14,826 nt of DNA from Candidatus Segatella caccae (GCA_900556395.1 USOQ01000061.1:1-14826), one strand, 5' to 3'. Positions 1-7,592 are shown, numbered from the stretch's first letter. A program made the numbers and translations. Notes: generated by a model from the letters alone, not told the origin.

Positions 1-48
1 GTATCTTCATCGGCCATCGCAAGTACTTGCGATGGCCGATGAAGATAC
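1..48. repeat. 48-bp perfect palindrome
   Basis: Bases 1-24 are the exact reverse complement of bases 25-48, with no loop; the centre is AAGT|ACTT. The dyad may extend beyond the window edge. It is followed by related direct units, each starting ACTT, at 25-46 and 47-68 (about 16 of 22 bases shared), and a decayed third from 69. No T-run follows on either strand, so it is not a classical terminator. It lies about 135 bases past the ybeY stop. What it does is unknown; cruciform, protein-binding site and dispersed repeat are all possible. Confidence 0.85.
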
Positions 49-182
49 TTGCGTTGGCACTTGAAAGTACTTTCATTTTTTGGGGCAGTTTTCTTAAAAA
101 AAATGCAAAGGAGATGCAGAACTATTTTTTATCTATGGTTCTCCTAAAACGCAAGATGGTATTCTCCCCCTAAAAAACGAGT

Positions 183-614
183 TTACTTCAAGATGGAAGC
201 ACCTTCGAGCAATGCGAGAGCCTTGTTCTCGTTATCCTCCATGATTTCCCGTTCTCCTGGTGCCTTATCGTTAATGCCACACAGGTGCAAGATGCCATGG
301 ATGATGACACGATGAAGCTCCTCGTCATAGGTCTTGCCAAACTTTTCGGCATTGGTGCGCACCGTGTCGAGCGAGATGACGATATCGCCGTTGATGACAT
401 CGTCCTCATCATAGTCGAAAGTGATGACGTCGGTGTAATAGTCATGACCTAAATACTCATTGTTGACTTCGAGAATCTTCTCATCGTCAACAAACATATA
501 GCCCACTTCTCCTACCTTACGACCGTGGGATGCTGCCACCTTGCGAATCCAGGCACTGGTGTCGCGCTTCTTAATCTTTGGCATTTTCACGCCGTCTACA
601 CTATATGTTATCAT
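183..614 (-). CDS. ybeY: Endoribonuclease YbeY (rRNA maturation factor)
   Basis: A 143-residue protein of the UPF0054/YbeY family, a metal-dependent single-strand endoribonuclease that acts in 16S rRNA 3' processing and ribosome quality control in the cytoplasm. The length is normal. Visible family features are the NxxYLGHDYYTDVITFDY block (about residues 51-68), the GDIVIS strand (76-81) and the metal-binding helix HGILHLCGIND (106-116). The first two metal ligands are H106 and H110. The position of the third ligand, usually His in the H-x3-H-x5-H motif, is D116, followed by K117; from memory this variant is common in Bacteroidetes. The ATG at 614 is the first in the frame and follows AAGAAG. 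Immediately upstream lie 8-bp tandem repeats. The neighbouring minus-strand genes may be co-transcribed, but intergenic gaps of about 160 bases make separate promoters equally possible. Confidence 0.95.
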   Translation of the reverse strand: MITYSVDGVKMPKIKKRDTSAWIRKVAASHGRKVGEVGYMFVDDEKILEVNNEYLGHDYYTDVITFDYDEDDVINGDIVISLDTVRTNAEKFGKTYDEELHRVIIHGILHLCGINDKAPGEREIMEDNENKALALLEGASILK

Positions 615-623
615 ACTTCTTAT

Positions 624-656
624 GGAGTTAAGGAGTTAAGGAGTTAAAGGAGTTAA
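624..656. repeat. 8-bp tandem repeat (GGAGTTAA x4)
   Basis: Four copies of GGAGTTAA begin at 624, 632, 640 and 649; one extra A separates the third from the fourth. On the minus strand this places TTAACTCC units in the ybeY 5' leader, 10 bases upstream of its ATG. A short tandem array of this kind is prone to copy-number slippage, so the distance between any ybeY promoter and its start may vary between strains. Confidence 0.9.
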
Positions 657-684
657 GACAACACCTTTTCGTTCCTATCCTCCA

Positions 685-716
685 TTTATATTATATACTA
701 TTTATATTATATACTA
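685..716. repeat. 16-bp perfect tandem duplication
   Basis: TTTATATTATATACTA occurs twice head to tail (685-700 and 701-716), followed by a T-rich run. It lies between ybeY and coaD. The unit is pure A/T apart from one C. It may mark slippage, or supply A/T-rich promoter DNA for ybeY on the minus strand. No TAnnTTTG box is visible in it. Confidence 0.9.
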
Positions 717-742
717 TATTTTTTTTATTATCTTTTTAAGCT

Positions 743-780
743 CTTGAATTCTTCACTCTTCGTTCTTCACTCTTCACTTC
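743..780. repeat. Heptad-repeat element, copy A (coaD 3' end)
   Basis: A 38-bp element: CTTGAATTC followed by 7-bp units of the form TTC(A/G)(C/T)T(C/T). Bases 743-780 are identical to 5523-5560 next to parE. Bases 746-779 are the exact reverse complement of 1262-1295 just upstream of coaD. The coaD stop codon (774-776) and the adjoining Lys codon lie inside it, so the repeat supplies the end of the gene. Confidence 0.95.
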
Positions 781-1256
781 TTAGGCAGAAATTCATCCAC
801 TTCTCTTCCGAAGAATCTCAACTCCCTGACGAGCGTAGAACTGATGCTGCTATAACGAGGATCGGAGAAAAGCAAGATGGTTTCTACACCACCCAACTGC
901 CTATTGATGTCGGCCTGCTCGCGCTCGTATTCAAAATCCTTCACGCTCCGCACACCACGCACCAAGAACTGAGCACCCATACGATGAGCCAGGTCGATGG
1001 TGAGGTCGTCGTAGGCTACTACCTCCATGCGATAACCCTTCGAAATATCTTGCTCATCTATCAGCTCTGTACACTCCTGAGAAAACACCTTCTTGATGCT
1101 CTCCACACGCTGAGAAATCTCTTCCGTGGCATGTTTGAGCTTACTCATCGCTACAGCTATCACCAATTTATCAAACATGGGGAGTGCACGTTCTGCTATA
1201 TTTTGATGCCCGATTGTAAATGGGTCGAAAGTTCCCGTAAATATTCCAACTTTCAT
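774..1256 (-). CDS. coaD: Phosphopantetheine adenylyltransferase
   Basis: A 160-residue protein of normal family length. It transfers AMP from ATP to 4'-phosphopantetheine to give dephospho-CoA, the penultimate step of coenzyme A synthesis, in the cytoplasm. It starts with the nucleotidyltransferase signature GTFDPFTIGH (residues 8-17, containing the T/HxGH motif TIGH). The substrate-binding block GVRSVKDFEYE (101-111) and the ISSTLVREL helix (138-146) follow. Start and stop are unambiguous. The gene is bracketed by a perfect 34-bp inverted repeat: one arm is 5 bases upstream of the ATG and the other contains the stop codon. The mRNA could therefore pair end to end. It sits downstream of ruvB on the same strand with a 160-bp gap full of repeats. 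No consensus promoter is seen in that gap. Confidence 0.97.
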   Translation of the reverse strand: MKVGIFTGTFDPFTIGHQNIAERALPMFDKLVIAVAMSKLKHATEEISQRVESIKKVFSQECTELIDEQDISKGYRMEVVAYDDLTIDLAHRMGAQFLVRGVRSVKDFEYEREQADINRQLGGVETILLFSDPRYSSISSTLVRELRFFGREVDEFLPKK

Positions 1257-1261
1257 GAATT

Positions 1262-1295
1262 AAGTGAAGAGTGAAGAACGAAGAGTGAAGAATTC
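1262..1295. repeat. Heptad-repeat element, copy B (coaD 5' side, inverted)
   Basis: A 34-bp exact reverse complement of 746-779. It lies 5 bases upstream of the coaD start codon, in what would be the coaD 5' leader. With copy A it encloses the whole gene between inverted repeats. With copy C (1373-1406) it forms a second, imperfect inverted pair around the coaD-ruvB spacer. Confidence 0.95.
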
Positions 1296-1372
1296 TCTTG
1301 TCCTTCTGATCATTTTTATCGTTTACTTTATATCTAAGTAAAGCCCAATAGAGAGAAGTTCATTATGCTAAT
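1296..1372. other. coaD-ruvB spacer with short dyads
   Basis: The DNA between repeat copies B and C holds a 7-bp A/T-rich dyad (TTTACTT at 1322-1328 with AAGTAAA at 1336-1342). A 5-bp dyad (CATTA/TAATG, 1361-1373) follows. The first could act as a weak terminator for ruvB on the minus strand. No gene or consensus promoter is visible. Confidence 0.4.
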
Positions 1373-1406
1373 GAATTCTTCACTCTTCACTCTTCGTTCT
1401 TCACTT
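1373..1406. repeat. Heptad-repeat element, copy C (ruvB 3' side)
   Basis: A 34-bp member of the same family as copies A, B and D, but with the heptads in a different order. The single TTCGTTC unit is third here and second in copy A. That is what unit shuffling or slippage within the element would give. It lies 10 bases beyond the ruvB stop codon. Confidence 0.9.
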
Positions 1407-1416
1407 AAAAAGTTCT

Positions 1417-2451
1417 TTACTCAAACAGGTCGCCCTGCATGATGTTGCTACCATAGGGATTGCGCCCCAGATGGTCGTAAGCCAACTTGGTGGCCATACG
1501 TCCGCGCGAAGTACGCTTGATGAAACCCTCCATGATGAGGAACGGCTCGTACACCTCCTCGACGGTTCCTGCATCCTCGCCAATAGCTGTGGCGATGGTT
1601 CCCACACCTACAGGGCCACCATGGAACTTGTCGATAATCGTGGTGAGAATCTTATTGTCTATCTCGTCTAATCCATACTGGTCGATATTGAGCGCCTTGA
1701 GAGATAGTTCTGCTATCTCATAGGTGATGGTACCGTTGCCTCGCACTTGGGCAAAGTCGCGTACTCGTCTGAGCAAAGAGTTGGCGATACGGGGTGTTCC
1801 GCGCGAGCGTCGTGAAATCTCCACAGCAGCAGTGTCCTCTATAGGTACCTTCAGCAGCATGGCGCTACGTTTGATAATCTTTTGCAGGGTCTTTGGGGCG
1901 TAATACTCCAAGTGCAGATTGATGCCAAAACGGGCACGCAAAGGAGCAGTAAGCAAACCGCTGCGAGTGGTGGCACCCACGAGGGTGAAGGGATTGAGGT
2001 CTATCTGAATGCTGCGAGCTGAAGGGCCCTTGTCGATCATGATGTCTATGCGATAATCCTCCATCGCCGAATAGAGATACTCTTCGACCACAGGTGAGAG
2101 ACGATGTATCTCGTCGATGAAAAGCACATCATTGGGCTCCAAAGATGTAAGGATGCCTGCCAGGTCACCAGGCTTGTCGAGCACAGGCCCTGACGTAATC
2201 TTGAAGCCCACCCCTAACTCGTTGGCTATAATATTGCTCAGTGTGGTCTTTCCCAGTCCTGGAGGACCATGCAAGAGCGTATGGTCGAGCGGTTCGCCAC
2301 GATACTTAGCAGCCTCGACAAAAACCTGCAGATTGTCCACCACACCATCCTGTCCGCTGAAGTCAGAGAACCTTAATGGTCGTAGGGCTTTCTCAAATTC
2401 TTTTTCGGCTGGCGATACCGACTCATTTCTTATATCAAAATCTTCGTTCAT
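1417..2451 (-). CDS. ruvB: Holliday junction branch migration helicase RuvB
   Basis: A 344-residue AAA+ motor protein that, with RuvA and RuvC, drives branch migration of Holliday junctions in recombinational repair. Walker A is GPPGLGKTT (residues 62-70), Walker B is FIDEIH (111-116), and the sensor and arginine-finger region is [18 protein letters not shown] (159-176). The C-terminal winged helix carries the usual TSRGR stretch. The start is set at the ATG at 2451 (MNEDFD). The frame stays open 12 codons further, but that extension would overlap the likely promoter at 2475-2482 and exceeds the usual length of about 340 residues. It is divergent from the transporter gene, and ruvA and ruvC are not in view. 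Confidence 0.97.
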   Translation of the reverse strand: MNEDFDIRNESVSPAEKEFEKALRPLRFSDFSGQDGVVDNLQVFVEAAKYRGEPLDHTLLHGPPGLGKTTLSNIIANELGVGFKITSGPVLDKPGDLAGILTSLEPNDVLFIDEIHRLSPVVEEYLYSAMEDYRIDIMIDKGPSARSIQIDLNPFTLVGATTRSGLLTAPLRARFGINLHLEYYAPKTLQKIIKRSAMLLKVPIEDTAAVEISRRSRGTPRIANSLLRRVRDFAQVRGNGTITYEIAELSLKALNIDQYGLDEIDNKILTTIIDKFHGGPVGVGTIATAIGEDAGTVEEVYEPFLIMEGFIKRTSRGRMATKLAYDHLGRNPYGSNIMQGDLFE

Positions 2452-2474
2452 TCCATTATTGATTATACCGTGTG

Positions 2475-2482
2475 CAAAGTTA
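2475..2482 (-). promoter_or_regulatory. Probable ruvB promoter (-7 box)
   Basis: On the minus strand TAACTTTG matches the Bacteroidetes -7 consensus TAnnTTTG. About 20 bases upstream, where TTTG is expected, there is only a T-rich run. The match would start transcription near 2468 and leave a leader of about 17 bases before the ATG at 2451. Confidence 0.5.
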
Positions 2483-2657
2483 CACAATTGTATCTGAATA
2501 AAAAAGAATTCATGGAAAAAACATTAAAAAAGAAATGGGGAATACTACTATAGAAAACAGGAGAGGAACAGCACTGCGCTTAAGGGAGCCTTCCTTAGAT
2601 AATACGAATGGAACAAGATAAATACTTACTCCTTTTGCTACGAAAAAACTGGAAATA

Positions 2658-2689
2658 TTTGCATAGAATAAATATAATGACTACTTTTG
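2658..2689 (+). promoter_or_regulatory. Promoter of the BASS transporter gene
   Basis: TTTG at 2658-2661, then exactly 20 bases, then TACTTTTG at 2682-2689: a full match to TTTG-N19-21-TAnnTTTG, the Bacteroidetes primary sigma factor consensus. Transcription would start near 2696, giving a leader of about 60 bases. Confidence 0.8.
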
Positions 2690-2756
2690 CAATCGTATTC
2701 GGAAACAAAACATATATAAGAGAGAGCAGAAATTGATTCTAAAAAATATATAGGTT

Positions 2757-3728
2757 ATGTTACATTTATTGCAAGCGATCAGCCGTTGGCTGGCCAACTA
2801 CACTTCTATCTTTGTCATAGGAGTAGCTGTATTTACATTCTTCTTTCCCCATACCTTCGACTGGGTACGCGGAATCACTCAGACCGTCATTCTCGGCATC
2901 ATCATGCTCACCATGGGTCTGACTCTTTCTACCAACGACTTCAAAATCTTGGCACAAAGACCTCTCGATGTCTTCATAGGAGCCTGCGCACAGTTTATCA
3001 TCATGCCAGGTGTGGCCTATCTCTTAGTTCACGTATGGCACCTCGACCCCGCCCTTGCGCTCGGCATATTGCTCGTGGGTTGCTGTCCTGGTGGCGTGTC
3101 GAGCAATATCATGAGTTTTCTCTGCCATGGTGATGTGGCTTTCTCGGTGGGCATGACTTGTGCCTCTACCATCCTCGCTCCTGTCATGACACCACTGCTG
3201 ATGAAGATAACAGCAGGAGAGATTATCCATGTCGATGCAGTGGGAATGTTCATCAATATCCTCATCGTTACGATTATTCCTGTAGCCATCGGCTGCGCCC
3301 TCAACTATATTTATGGCAAGAAGGATTGCTTCCCTACTATTCAGAGCCTGATGCCAGGCATCAGCGTAACCTGTCTGGCAATCATTGTGGGAGGTGTCAT
3401 CTCTACCGTTCACGACGACCTCGTAGCTCGCGGACTGATGCTCTTCCTTTGGACCTTTGCCGTCGTCTTCTGCCACAACACCCTGGGCTATTGCCTCGGC
3501 TGGCTCGCAGGAAAATTAGCAGGATTTAATACTGCCAAAAAGCGCACCATCAGCATCGAAGTGGGCATGCAGAACGCTGGTCTTGCCACTGTGCTGGCTG
3601 GCAACTTCTTTGCCACACAGCCCCTTGCCGTACTGCCCTGCGCCATCAGCTGTGCATGGCATAGCATATCGGGAACCATCCTTGCTGGCATCTATCTGAA
3701 ATGGGATAAGATGCACGGAAAAGGTTAA
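2757..3728 (+). CDS. Bile acid:sodium symporter (BASS) family transporter
   Basis: A 323-residue inner-membrane protein of the BASS/SBF family (PF01758), sodium-coupled carriers of organic anions. It is hydrophobic throughout, with about nine or ten membrane segments. Family hallmarks are GCCPGGVSSNIMSFLCHGD (about residues 108-126) and the second crossover region ISIEVGMQNAGLATVLAGNF (265-284). Both belong to the sodium-binding core of the ASBT fold. The only plus-strand gene here, it has its own consensus promoter and ends in a bidirectional terminator shared with the convergent protease gene. The substrate cannot be read from sequence: bile acids, ketopantoate (as for PanS of enterics) and other carboxylates are all possible. 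coaD lies 1.5 kb away, which is only weak support for a pantothenate-pathway substrate. Confidence 0.9.
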   Translation: MLHLLQAISRWLANYTSIFVIGVAVFTFFFPHTFDWVRGITQTVILGIIMLTMGLTLSTNDFKILAQRPLDVFIGACAQFIIMPGVAYLLVHVWHLDPALALGILLVGCCPGGVSSNIMSFLCHGDVAFSVGMTCASTILAPVMTPLLMKITAGEIIHVDAVGMFINILIVTIIPVAIGCALNYIYGKKDCFPTIQSLMPGISVTCLAIIVGGVISTVHDDLVARGLMLFLWTFAVVFCHNTLGYCLGWLAGKLAGFNTAKKRTISIEVGMQNAGLATVLAGNFFATQPLAVLPCAISCAWHSISGTILAGIYLKWDKMHGKG

Positions 3729-3761
3729 TAACTGAACTATCCAATAAACACCCCATAAAAA

Positions 3762-3803
3762 AAATCGGCTCTTTCCTCATCTTTGTGAAGAAAGAGCCGA
3801 TTT
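3762..3803. terminator. Bidirectional terminator between convergent genes
   Basis: A perfect 14-bp stem (3762-3775 with 3790-3803, G/C-rich core ATCGGCTC) is preceded by an A-run and followed by TTTC. Each strand therefore reads stem then T-run. It lies 33 bases past the transporter stop and 8 bases past the protease stop, serving both. Confidence 0.9.
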
Positions 3804-3811
3804 CATATCTG

Positions 3812-5395
3812 CTATTTGCCATGCGTAAGCAACTGCACGGCACGCATCACAATCTCGTTGGTTTCGTTCCATACCTGGAAATATTGACTCATATCCCAAA
3901 TATCGCGCGCTACAAGGGCTTTCAACTGTATAGACAGGTATTTCCTCGTCTGAGCCAATTCGGCAGCGTCACGAGGCTCTATTTTCTCTTTCTTGCCTTC
4001 GGCGATGATTTCATCCACCAACGACTGTGGCACCTCATAGCTTGCCAGGAACTTACCAAAATCCTTGTACTGGCTCTTCAGCTCTTGGCGATGGGCGTCG
4101 ATGAACTTCAGGCTGTGGTTGATGACGATGCTCTTGGCTGTGAGCAAGCGGTGCATCTTGGTGTACTTGGTGGTGTCGAGAGGCACAAAATAATCGGGCA
4201 TGATGCCACCGCCACCATAAACCACACGATGCTTGCGCAGGGTGTAATACTTGAGGGAGTCGGACAGATGAATGCTGTCTTGATTGGTAAACTCACCATG
4301 CTTGTAACGCTTATCGAGGTCGAGTGCATAGTCTTCGCGGTCGCCCTTCTTGTAGGGTTTCTGGATGCAACGGCCACTGGGCGTATAGTAATGAGCTATG
4401 GTGAGACGTATCTCGCTTCCATCCTCAAAGGTAAGAGGACGCTGCACCAATCCCTTGCCAAAAGTGCGACGACCTACGACCACTCCGCGATCTTGGTCTT
4501 GTATGGCTCCAGAGACAATCTCGGCAGCCGAAGCGGAGAACTCATTGGTGAGAACCACAATCTTGCCCTTGCGCCAACGACCATTGGCCTGGGCGCGATA
4601 CTCTTGGCGAGGTGTGGCACGACCATGGGTATAGACGATAAGGTCGCCCTTCTCCAAGAACTCATTGGCTATCTGGGCTGCTGCCTGAAGATAACCTCCG
4701 CCATTGTCCTGAAGGTCGAAGATGAGGTCTCTCATGCCTTTCTTCTTGAGAGAGTCCATAGCCTCAGAAACCTCCTTATGACTCGTCATTCCGAAACTGC
4801 CTAAGCGGATGTAGCCAATGCCTGGACGAATCATATAGGCAGCATCCATCGTGGTGACAGGTATCTTGTCGCGCTTCACCTTAAAAGTAAGCTTATCCTT
4901 GATGCCACGTCTAACGATGGTGAGGTTTACTATGGTTCCCTTAGGGCCACGAAGACGCTTCATGATGTCGTCCTTGCTCATCTTAACACCTGCTATGGCT
5001 GTATCGTTGACTGCCACGATGCGGTCGCCTGCAATGATGCCTACCTTCTCAGAAGGACCATTGACAACAGGCTGAATGACGAGGAGCGTATCATCGACCA
5101 TGTTAAACTGCACACCTATGCCATCGAAGGAGCCATTGAGTGACTCATTCATCGACTGCGTCTCCTTGGCTGTGGTGTAAGAGGAATGGGGGTCGAGTTT
5201 CTCTAACATGCCTCGTATGGCATCCTCTACCAACTTATTCTCATCGACACTATCTACATAGAGATTGGTAATGGCTATCTCTGCCCTTCCCAACTTCTCT
5301 ATCGGGCTATTCTTGCCCATACGGATGCGCATCTGAGCACTGACAGAAGTTAGTGCCAAGAATGTCGCTAATGCAATAAATAGATATTTCTTCAT
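3812..5395 (-). CDS. S41 family C-terminal processing peptidase (CtpA/Prc-like)
   Basis: A 527-residue secreted or periplasmic serine protease. Residues 1-20 form a signal peptide (MKK, hydrophobic core, SVSA|Q). A PDZ domain covers about 88-165 (GIGVQF, then GDRIVAVND). The S41 catalytic domain follows: LIFDLQDNGGGY (224-235), then NEFSASAAEI with probable nucleophile S289, and FGKGLVQ with probable general base K314. The Ser-Lys distance of 25 equals that of E. coli Prc (S430/K455). The C-terminal ~150 residues are charged and helical. Such proteases trim or degrade envelope proteins. It follows parE on the same strand after a 167-bp repeat-rich gap. No consensus promoter is visible, so co-transcription with parE is possible. 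Confidence 0.93.
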   Translation of the reverse strand: MKKYLFIALATFLALTSVSAQMRIRMGKNSPIEKLGRAEIAITNLYVDSVDENKLVEDAIRGMLEKLDPHSSYTTAKETQSMNESLNGSFDGIGVQFNMVDDTLLVIQPVVNGPSEKVGIIAGDRIVAVNDTAIAGVKMSKDDIMKRLRGPKGTIVNLTIVRRGIKDKLTFKVKRDKIPVTTMDAAYMIRPGIGYIRLGSFGMTSHKEVSEAMDSLKKKGMRDLIFDLQDNGGGYLQAAAQIANEFLEKGDLIVYTHGRATPRQEYRAQANGRWRKGKIVVLTNEFSASAAEIVSGAIQDQDRGVVVGRRTFGKGLVQRPLTFEDGSEIRLTIAHYYTPSGRCIQKPYKKGDREDYALDLDKRYKHGEFTNQDSIHLSDSLKYYTLRKHRVVYGGGGIMPDYFVPLDTTKYTKMHRLLTAKSIVINHSLKFIDAHRQELKSQYKDFGKFLASYEVPQSLVDEIIAEGKKEKIEPRDAAELAQTRKYLSIQLKALVARDIWDMSQYFQVWNETNEIVMRAVQLLTHGK

Positions 5396-5443
5396 TTCTA
5401 AATCTTATGCTTTATGAAAGAGAAAATCCTTCAAGTGTCAACA

Positions 5444-5520
5444 GTTAACGGTTAACGGTTCCATTTTCCCTGGTTTCCCACGTTTCAACAGTTTCCCATT
5501 TCAAAGGCTTCCCACGAAAG
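5444..5520. repeat. Degenerate short repeats between parE and the protease gene
   Basis: GTTAACG occurs twice in tandem (5444-5457), followed by GTT. Then come spaced copies of GTTTCCCA (5473-5480, 5491-5498), a diverged copy CTTCCCA near 5509 and a partial TTTCCC at 5465. The spacing is about 18 bases. The stretch lies upstream of the protease gene and borders heptad-repeat copy D. No gene is visible in it. Confidence 0.6.
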
Positions 5521-5522
5521 CA

Positions 5523-5560
5523 CTTGAATTCTTCACTCTTCGTTCTTCACTCTTCACTTC
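5523..5560. repeat. Heptad-repeat element, copy D (parE 3' side)
   Basis: Thirty-eight bases identical to copy A at 743-780, in the same orientation. It lies 2 bases beyond the parE stop codon (5563-5565). Perfect identity over 4.8 kb, against the loosely conserved DNA around it, suggests recent copying or maintenance. Confidence 0.95.
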
Positions 5561-5562
5561 AT

Positions 5563-7515
5563 TTAATCCAACGGTTCTGAGTCTTCCTCAGGAATGTCTT
5601 CCTCAATAACCAGATTGTCGATGATGAAGTTCTGACGCTCCATAGTATTCTTACCCATATAATACTCCAAGAGTTTCTGTACTTGGTCGGTTTTGTGCAG
5701 AGTGACTTGCTCCAGTCGCATATCAGGACCGATGAAATGGGCAAACTCTTCGGGAGAGATTTCGCCAAGACCTTTGAATCGGGTGATTTCAGGGTCAGGA
5801 CCTAAGGCACGGATAGCCTGCTGGCGCTCTTCATCACTATAGCAATACTGTGTGATAAAGTCGTTTTTCTTCTCCTTGGGTCCCAACTTGCCATCAGCAT
5901 CGGCTATAGTCTGCTTGTTCTTTATCTTGGTGCGCTTGTTGCGAACACGGAACAGGGGCGTCTGTAGCACATAGACATGGCCCTTCTTGATAAGGTCGGG
6001 GAAGAATTGCAAGAAGAAGGTAATGATGAGCAGACGGATGTGCATACCATCGACATCGGCATCGGTAGCCACAATGACTTTGTTGTAACGCAAGGAGTCA
6101 AGGCCATCCTCGATGTCGAGAGCTGCCTGCAAGAGGTTGAATTCCTCGTTCTCGTACACCACCTTCTTGGTAAGACCAAAGCTGTTGAGCGGTTTACCAC
6201 GCAGGGAGAATACGGCCTGGGTGTTCACATCGCGACTCTTGGTGATGCTTCCGCTGGCTGAATCACCCTCGGTAATAAAGATAGAGCTTTCCTCCTTACG
6301 CTCGTTCTTGGCATCGCTGAAGTGGATACGGCAGTCGCGCAACTTGCGGTTATGGAGGTTGGCTTTCTTGGCACGCTCACGCGCCAGCTTGGTAACGCCA
6401 GCCATGGCCTTGCGCTCGCGCTCGCTCTCCTTGATTTTATTCTCCAATATCTCTGCCACATCCTTGTGAATGTGCAGATAGTTGTCTACTTCTTTCTTGA
6501 GGAAATCGCCCACATACTTGTTGATAGTATCTCCTCCGTTGGGAGTCATCGTGGTGCTACCCAACTTAATCTTCGTCTGACTCTCGAAGACAGGCTCCTC
6601 CACGTTGATGGCAATGGCTGCCACCAGTCCGTTGCGTATGTCGCCATACTCATACTTGCCGAAGAACTCCTTGATGGTCTTGGCGATGTGCTCCTTGAAG
6701 GCACTCTGATGAGTTCCACCCTGAGTGGTATGCTGACCATTGACAAAGGAATAATACTCCTCGCCATACTGGTTGGTATGGGTAAAAGCCACCTCGATGT
6801 CTTCGCCCTTCATGTGGATGATGTCATAGAGGCCTTCGTTGGTCATATTGTCGGTAAGGAGATCTTGCAAACCATGACGACTGAGAATGCGACGGCCATT
6901 GTGCATGATGGTAAGACCCGTGTTGAGATAGGTATAGTTGCGAAGCATGGTCTCCACAATGTCATCGTGGAAACTATAGTTCTTAAAGAGTGTGTTATCT
7001 GGCTCAAAGAAGATAAAAGTACCATTCTCGTCCTCCGTCTTACTGGTCTTATCGCTCTGCAGAATACCACGCTCAAAGACCAGATGACGCACCTTGCCGT
7101 CACGGTAAGATTTCACTTCAAAATGAGAGCTCAAGGCATTGACAGCCTTAACACCCACACCATTCAGACCTACACTCTTCTTAAAGGCCTTACTATCATA
7201 TTTACCACCTGTATTGAGCACACTGACTGCCTCGACAAGCTTGCCTTGCGGGATGCCGCGTCCATAGTCGCGCACACTGACACGAAGATTGTCCTCAATA
7301 TCTATCTCGAGGCGTGCTCCGGCACCCATCTTAAACTCATCGATAGAGTTGTCGACCACCTCCTTCAGGAGCACATAGATACCATCTTCGGGCAAATTGC
7401 CATCGCCCAAACGGCCGATATACATACCCGGACGGGTACGCACATGCTCCATATCACTCAGATGGCGTATATTATCATCTGTATATTGTACCGTTTTATT
7501 GTTTTCCTCTGCCAT
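5563..7515 (-). CDS. parE: DNA topoisomerase IV / gyrase-type B subunit (ParE-like)
   Basis: A 650-residue ATPase subunit of a type IIA topoisomerase; with its A subunit (not in view) it would decatenate or supercoil DNA. GHKL ATP-binding motifs are EVVDNSIDE (52-60), GRGIPQGK (85-92) and [14 protein letters not shown] (116-129), preceded by RTRPGMYIG (26-34). TOPRIM motifs are [10 protein letters not shown] (414-423, catalytic E416), ATDADVDG (483-490) and ITRFKGLGE (577-585). The length and single undivided TOPRIM domain fit the ParE-type protein of Bacteroidetes. The ATG at 7515 has a strong Shine-Dalgarno (AGGAGG, 5 bases upstream), unusual for this phylum and decisive for the start. GyrB versus ParE cannot be settled without an alignment; ParE is favoured by the short length. 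Confidence 0.92.
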   Translation of the reverse strand: MAEENNKTVQYTDDNIRHLSDMEHVRTRPGMYIGRLGDGNLPEDGIYVLLKEVVDNSIDEFKMGAGARLEIDIEDNLRVSVRDYGRGIPQGKLVEAVSVLNTGGKYDSKAFKKSVGLNGVGVKAVNALSSHFEVKSYRDGKVRHLVFERGILQSDKTSKTEDENGTFIFFEPDNTLFKNYSFHDDIVETMLRNYTYLNTGLTIMHNGRRILSRHGLQDLLTDNMTNEGLYDIIHMKGEDIEVAFTHTNQYGEEYYSFVNGQHTTQGGTHQSAFKEHIAKTIKEFFGKYEYGDIRNGLVAAIAINVEEPVFESQTKIKLGSTTMTPNGGDTINKYVGDFLKKEVDNYLHIHKDVAEILENKIKESERERKAMAGVTKLARERAKKANLHNRKLRDCRIHFSDAKNERKEESSIFITEGDSASGSITKSRDVNTQAVFSLRGKPLNSFGLTKKVVYENEEFNLLQAALDIEDGLDSLRYNKVIVATDADVDGMHIRLLIITFFLQFFPDLIKKGHVYVLQTPLFRVRNKRTKIKNKQTIADADGKLGPKEKKNDFITQYCYSDEERQQAIRALGPDPEITRFKGLGEISPEEFAHFIGPDMRLEQVTLHKTDQVQKLLEYYMGKNTMERQNFIIDNLVIEEDIPEEDSEPLD

Positions 7516-7526
7516 ATTTTCCTCCT
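7516..7526 (-). promoter_or_regulatory. Strong ribosome binding site of parE
   Basis: On the minus strand AGGAGG is followed by five A/T bases and ATG. It is the only strong Shine-Dalgarno sequence in the window. Most other starts here have A/T-rich leaders with at most partial AGG matches, as usual for Bacteroidetes. Confidence 0.8.
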
Positions 7527-7592
7527 ATATTTTTTTCAAGATTGCTATGTTGTTAAACGCTCAGGACGCAATGGCTCTGAGAGTCGTCATGT

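Larger units (their letters stand above)
2452..2756. other. Divergent intergenic region, ruvB / transporter
   Basis: This 305-bp A/T-rich region holds a promoter for each flanking gene (listed separately). A small 5-bp dyad (TAAGG/CCTTA) lies near 2581-2595. No open frame with coding character, RNA gene or repeat is visible in the rest. Confidence 0.6.

Noticed and set aside
2452..2487. N-terminal extension of RuvB to the upstream ATG at 2487
   Set aside because: It would overlap the -7 box at 2475-2482 and adds 12 residues not usual in the family.
3785..4804. Plus-strand open frame of 339 codons opposite the S41 protease
   Set aside because: Antisense shadow of a gene with an intact catalytic dyad; it would begin inside the terminator and shows no domain.
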